In this document: one piece after another, positions 62,212 to 64,000 of the stretch | Layout of the letters: every line of letters begins with the position of its first letter | Position numbering within the stretch: position 1 is the stretch's first letter | Assembly (NCBI GenBank): GCA_040274725.1 | Contig: JBEMAQ010000002.1 | Location: 186,001 to 250,000 of the forward strand | Direction of reading: 5' to 3' | Length of the DNA: 64,000 nt | Origin: Solibacillus sp040274725 | Lineage (GTDB): Bacteria; Bacillota; Bacilli; Bacillales_A; Planococcaceae | Program-made: the position numbers and the translations under genes | Notes under the pieces: generated by a model | The model's input: only the letters and a program-made list of their open reading frames with translations | The model's database searches: none | What the model was told of the DNA's origin: nothing

Positions 62212-62987
62212 AAGTTGTAATTTTAGCCGGTGGATTCGGTACACGTATTAGTGAAGAATCACACTTAAAACCAAAGCCAATGATTGAAATCGGTGGCAAG
62301 CCAATTTTATGGCATATTATGAAAATGTACTCTAACTATGGATATGATGATTTCATTATTTGTTTAGGATACAAGGCGTATGTTATTAAGGAATATTTTG
62401 CGCATTACTTTTTACATGAATCAGATGTAACTTTTGATTTTACAAACAATAACAAACAGATTATCCACCATGCACATGCAGAGCCCTGGAAAGTAACCTT
62501 AGTGAATACGGGTTTAGAGACTATGACGGGCGGAAGATTAAAACGTATTAAAGAATACATTGGAAATGATGATTTTATGTTTACTTATGGTGATGGAGTT
62601 TCAGATGTAAATATTGAAAAATTAGTAGCCTTCCATAAAGCAGGTGATAAATTAACAACTGTTACATCTGTTCAGCCGAATGGGCGTTTTGGGGCACTAG
62701 AGTTAGATCAACATGGTGCTGTTAAAGGATTTCAGGAAAAACCAAAAGGTGATGGTGGTTGGATTAATGCAGGATTTTTTGTAATGAATAGTTCTGTTTT
62801 AGATAAATATGTTGATGGTGATGAAACAGTTTTTGAACAAGAGCCTTTAATTAATTTAGCAGCAGATGGTGAGCTTCAAGCATTCAAGCACGAAGGATTT
62901 TGGCAGCCGATGGATACAATGAGAGATAATAAGTTACTACAAGACTTATGGGCTTCTAAAAAAGCACCATGGAAGACATGGGAGTAA
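62208..62987 (+). CDS. rfbF: Glucose-1-phosphate cytidylyltransferase RfbF
   Basis: A 259-residue nucleotidyltransferase: VVILAGGFGTRISEESHLKPKPMIEIGGKPILWHIMKMY, then FMFTYGDGVSDV, GFQEKPKGDGGWINAGFFV and HEGFWQPMDTMRDNKLLQDLW. This set identifies RfbF, which makes CDP-glucose. It overlaps legF by 4 nt, so it belongs to the same operon, though CDP-glucose is not part of legionaminate synthesis. Confidence 0.93.
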   Translation: MKVVILAGGFGTRISEESHLKPKPMIEIGGKPILWHIMKMYSNYGYDDFIICLGYKAYVIKEYFAHYFLHESDVTFDFTNNNKQIIHHAHAEPWKVTLVNTGLETMTGGRLKRIKEYIGNDDFMFTYGDGVSDVNIEKLVAFHKAGDKLTTVTSVQPNGRFGALELDQHGAVKGFQEKPKGDGGWINAGFFVMNSSVLDKYVDGDETVFEQEPLINLAADGELQAFKHEGFWQPMDTMRDNKLLQDLWASKKAPWKTWE

Positions 62988-62992
62988 ATATT

Positions 62993-64000
62993 ATGCCGGA
63001 TCAATCATTTTGGAAAAATAAAAAAGTATTTTTGACAGGTCATACTGGATTTAAGGGCTCGTGGATGGCAATTTGGCTAAATGAATTAGGAGCTAAAGTT
63101 TGTGGTTTTGCACTGGAGCCAAATACTAATCCTACACTTTATAAATTAGCCAAACTTGACGAGCAAATTACTTCTATTATAGGTGATATAAGAGATTTAA
63201 ATTTGTTACAGCAAACGATGAAAGAATTTGCTCCAGATATTGTTATTCATATGGCTGCGCAACCACTAGTAAGTGAATCTTACACCAATCCAGTAGAAAC
63301 ATATTCTACAAATGTAATGGGAACTGTCAATTTATTAGAGAGTGTAAGATTTTGTGAAACTGTAAAAGCTGTAGTGAACATTACAACAGATAAAGTTTAT
63401 GAAAATAAAGAATGGATTTGGGGATATAAAGAAACCGATCGATTAGGTGGATACGATCCATATTCTAATAGTAAAGCATGTGCTGAATTAGTAACCTCAT
63501 CATATATTAATTCATTTTTTAATAAAGAGAATCACAGTACAGCTATAGCAACAGTTCGAGCAGGAAACGTTATTGGTGGGGGAGATTGGGCAGTAAATCG
63601 ATTAATTCCGGATATTATGCGAGCTATAGAAAATAGGCTTCCTCTTGAGCTTAGAAATCCAAAAGCTGTACGACCATGGCAGCATGTTCTAGAGCCTTTG
63701 TCAGGCTACCTTTTATTAGCCGAAAAACTTTATATAGACGGTGTTAAATGGAATGGAGCCTGGAATTTTGGGCCAGCTCAAAAAGACGTTAAAACAGTTG
63801 AAGAAATTGTTCAAATAATGCTAACTGAATTCCAAGCAGGTTACGAATATAAAGTGGATAAAAATATAAGCTTTCATGAGACTCAACAGTTAAATTTAGA
63901 TTCAACAAAGGCTACAGGAGTTTTAAAATGGCAACAAAAATGGACAGTTGAAGAGACTTTAAAAAAAATTGTTGAATGGCAAAAGAGATATAAATCTGAT
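62993..64000 (+). CDS. rfbG: CDP-glucose 4,6-dehydratase RfbG (truncated by window edge)
   Basis: The first 336 residues of a protein normally about 355-365 long. It reads FWKNKKVFLTGHTGFKGSWMAIWLNELGA (NAD site), AAQPLVSESYTNPVETYSTNVMGT, NITTDKVYENKEW, YDPYSNSKACAELV and RAGNVIGGGDWAVNRLIPDIMRA. It forms CDP-4-keto-6-deoxyglucose, the entry to CDP-linked deoxy and branched sugars. It starts 5 nt after rfbF behind ATGGGAG. The fate of the product depends on genes beyond the window. Confidence 0.92.
   Translation, partial: MPDQSFWKNKKVFLTGHTGFKGSWMAIWLNELGAKVCGFALEPNTNPTLYKLAKLDEQITSIIGDIRDLNLLQQTMKEFAPDIVIHMAAQPLVSESYTNPVETYSTNVMGTVNLLESVRFCETVKAVVNITTDKVYENKEWIWGYKETDRLGGYDPYSNSKACAELVTSSYINSFFNKENHSTAIATVRAGNVIGGGDWAVNRLIPDIMRAIENRLPLELRNPKAVRPWQHVLEPLSGYLLLAEKLYIDGVKWNGAWNFGPAQKDVKTVEEIVQIMLTEFQAGYEYKVDKNISFHETQQLNLDSTKATGVLKWQQKWTVEETLKKIVEWQKRYKSD

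Noticed and set aside
1..64000. CRISPR array, tRNA, rRNA or prophage
   Set aside because: No regularly spaced direct repeats, cloverleaf-like genes, rRNA motifs or phage structural genes were seen.

Overview
The window looks like chromosome of a low-to-moderate GC, flagellated, S-layer-type member of the Bacillales, most likely Caryophanaceae/Planococcaceae (Solibacillus or Lysinibacillus-like). The reasons are Gram-positive signal peptides and SD sites, many proteins carrying SLH domains, SecA2 with an S-layer assembly partner, and a degS-degU-degV-comF-flgM-flgN-flgK-flgL-yviE-fliW-csrA-hag gene order like that of Bacillus subtilis. The genus is inferred from gene content, not from a marker gene.

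Region 1 (1-34.5 kb) is a cell-surface island. It holds a 1342-residue secreted repeat protein (485-4513), five SLH-anchored proteins (a CAP protein, an NlpC/P60 hydrolase, an Amidase_3 amidase, a GH73 glucosaminidase and a phosphodiester glycosidase) and two further NlpC/P60 proteins. It also holds an apparent secondary cell wall polymer (SCWP) kit: O-antigen ligase/polymerase-like protein, CsaB-type pyruvyltransferase, GT4 glycosyltransferase, MurJ-like flippase and TagO, with an LCP transferase just beyond. SecA2 and its S-layer partner SlaP form a two-gene unit. A TetR regulator, an S41 protease, BrnQ and a split chromate transporter are interspersed.

Region 2 (34.8-52.6 kb) is the regulatory, competence and motility region: LCP protein, YvyE, DegS/DegU, a lipoprotein, a lone TnpB element, DegV, ComFA, ComFC, YvyF, FlgM, FlgN, FlgK, two tandem FlgL copies, YviE, FliW, CsrA and flagellin. 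The flagellin leader carries two hairpins that look like CsrA sites, and the flagellar units have sigma-D-like promoters.

Region 3 (52.7-64 kb) is a flagellin-glycosylation locus: a small unknown protein, a Maf glycosyltransferase, and a full apparent CMP-legionaminic acid set (LegB, LegC, LegG, LegI, LegH, PtmE, LegF). It continues into CDP-glucose synthesis and dehydration genes (RfbF, RfbG), and the last gene runs off the window.

The intergenic DNA carries two families of interspersed inverted repeats. Family A is a composite of about 450-640 bp in which two palindromic arms flank a conserved AT-rich core; there are five copies plus one remnant. Family B is a palindromic element of about 120-150 bp with two copies. 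Two consensus-perfect WalR-type boxes lie next to autolysin genes. No tRNA, rRNA or CRISPR array was seen.
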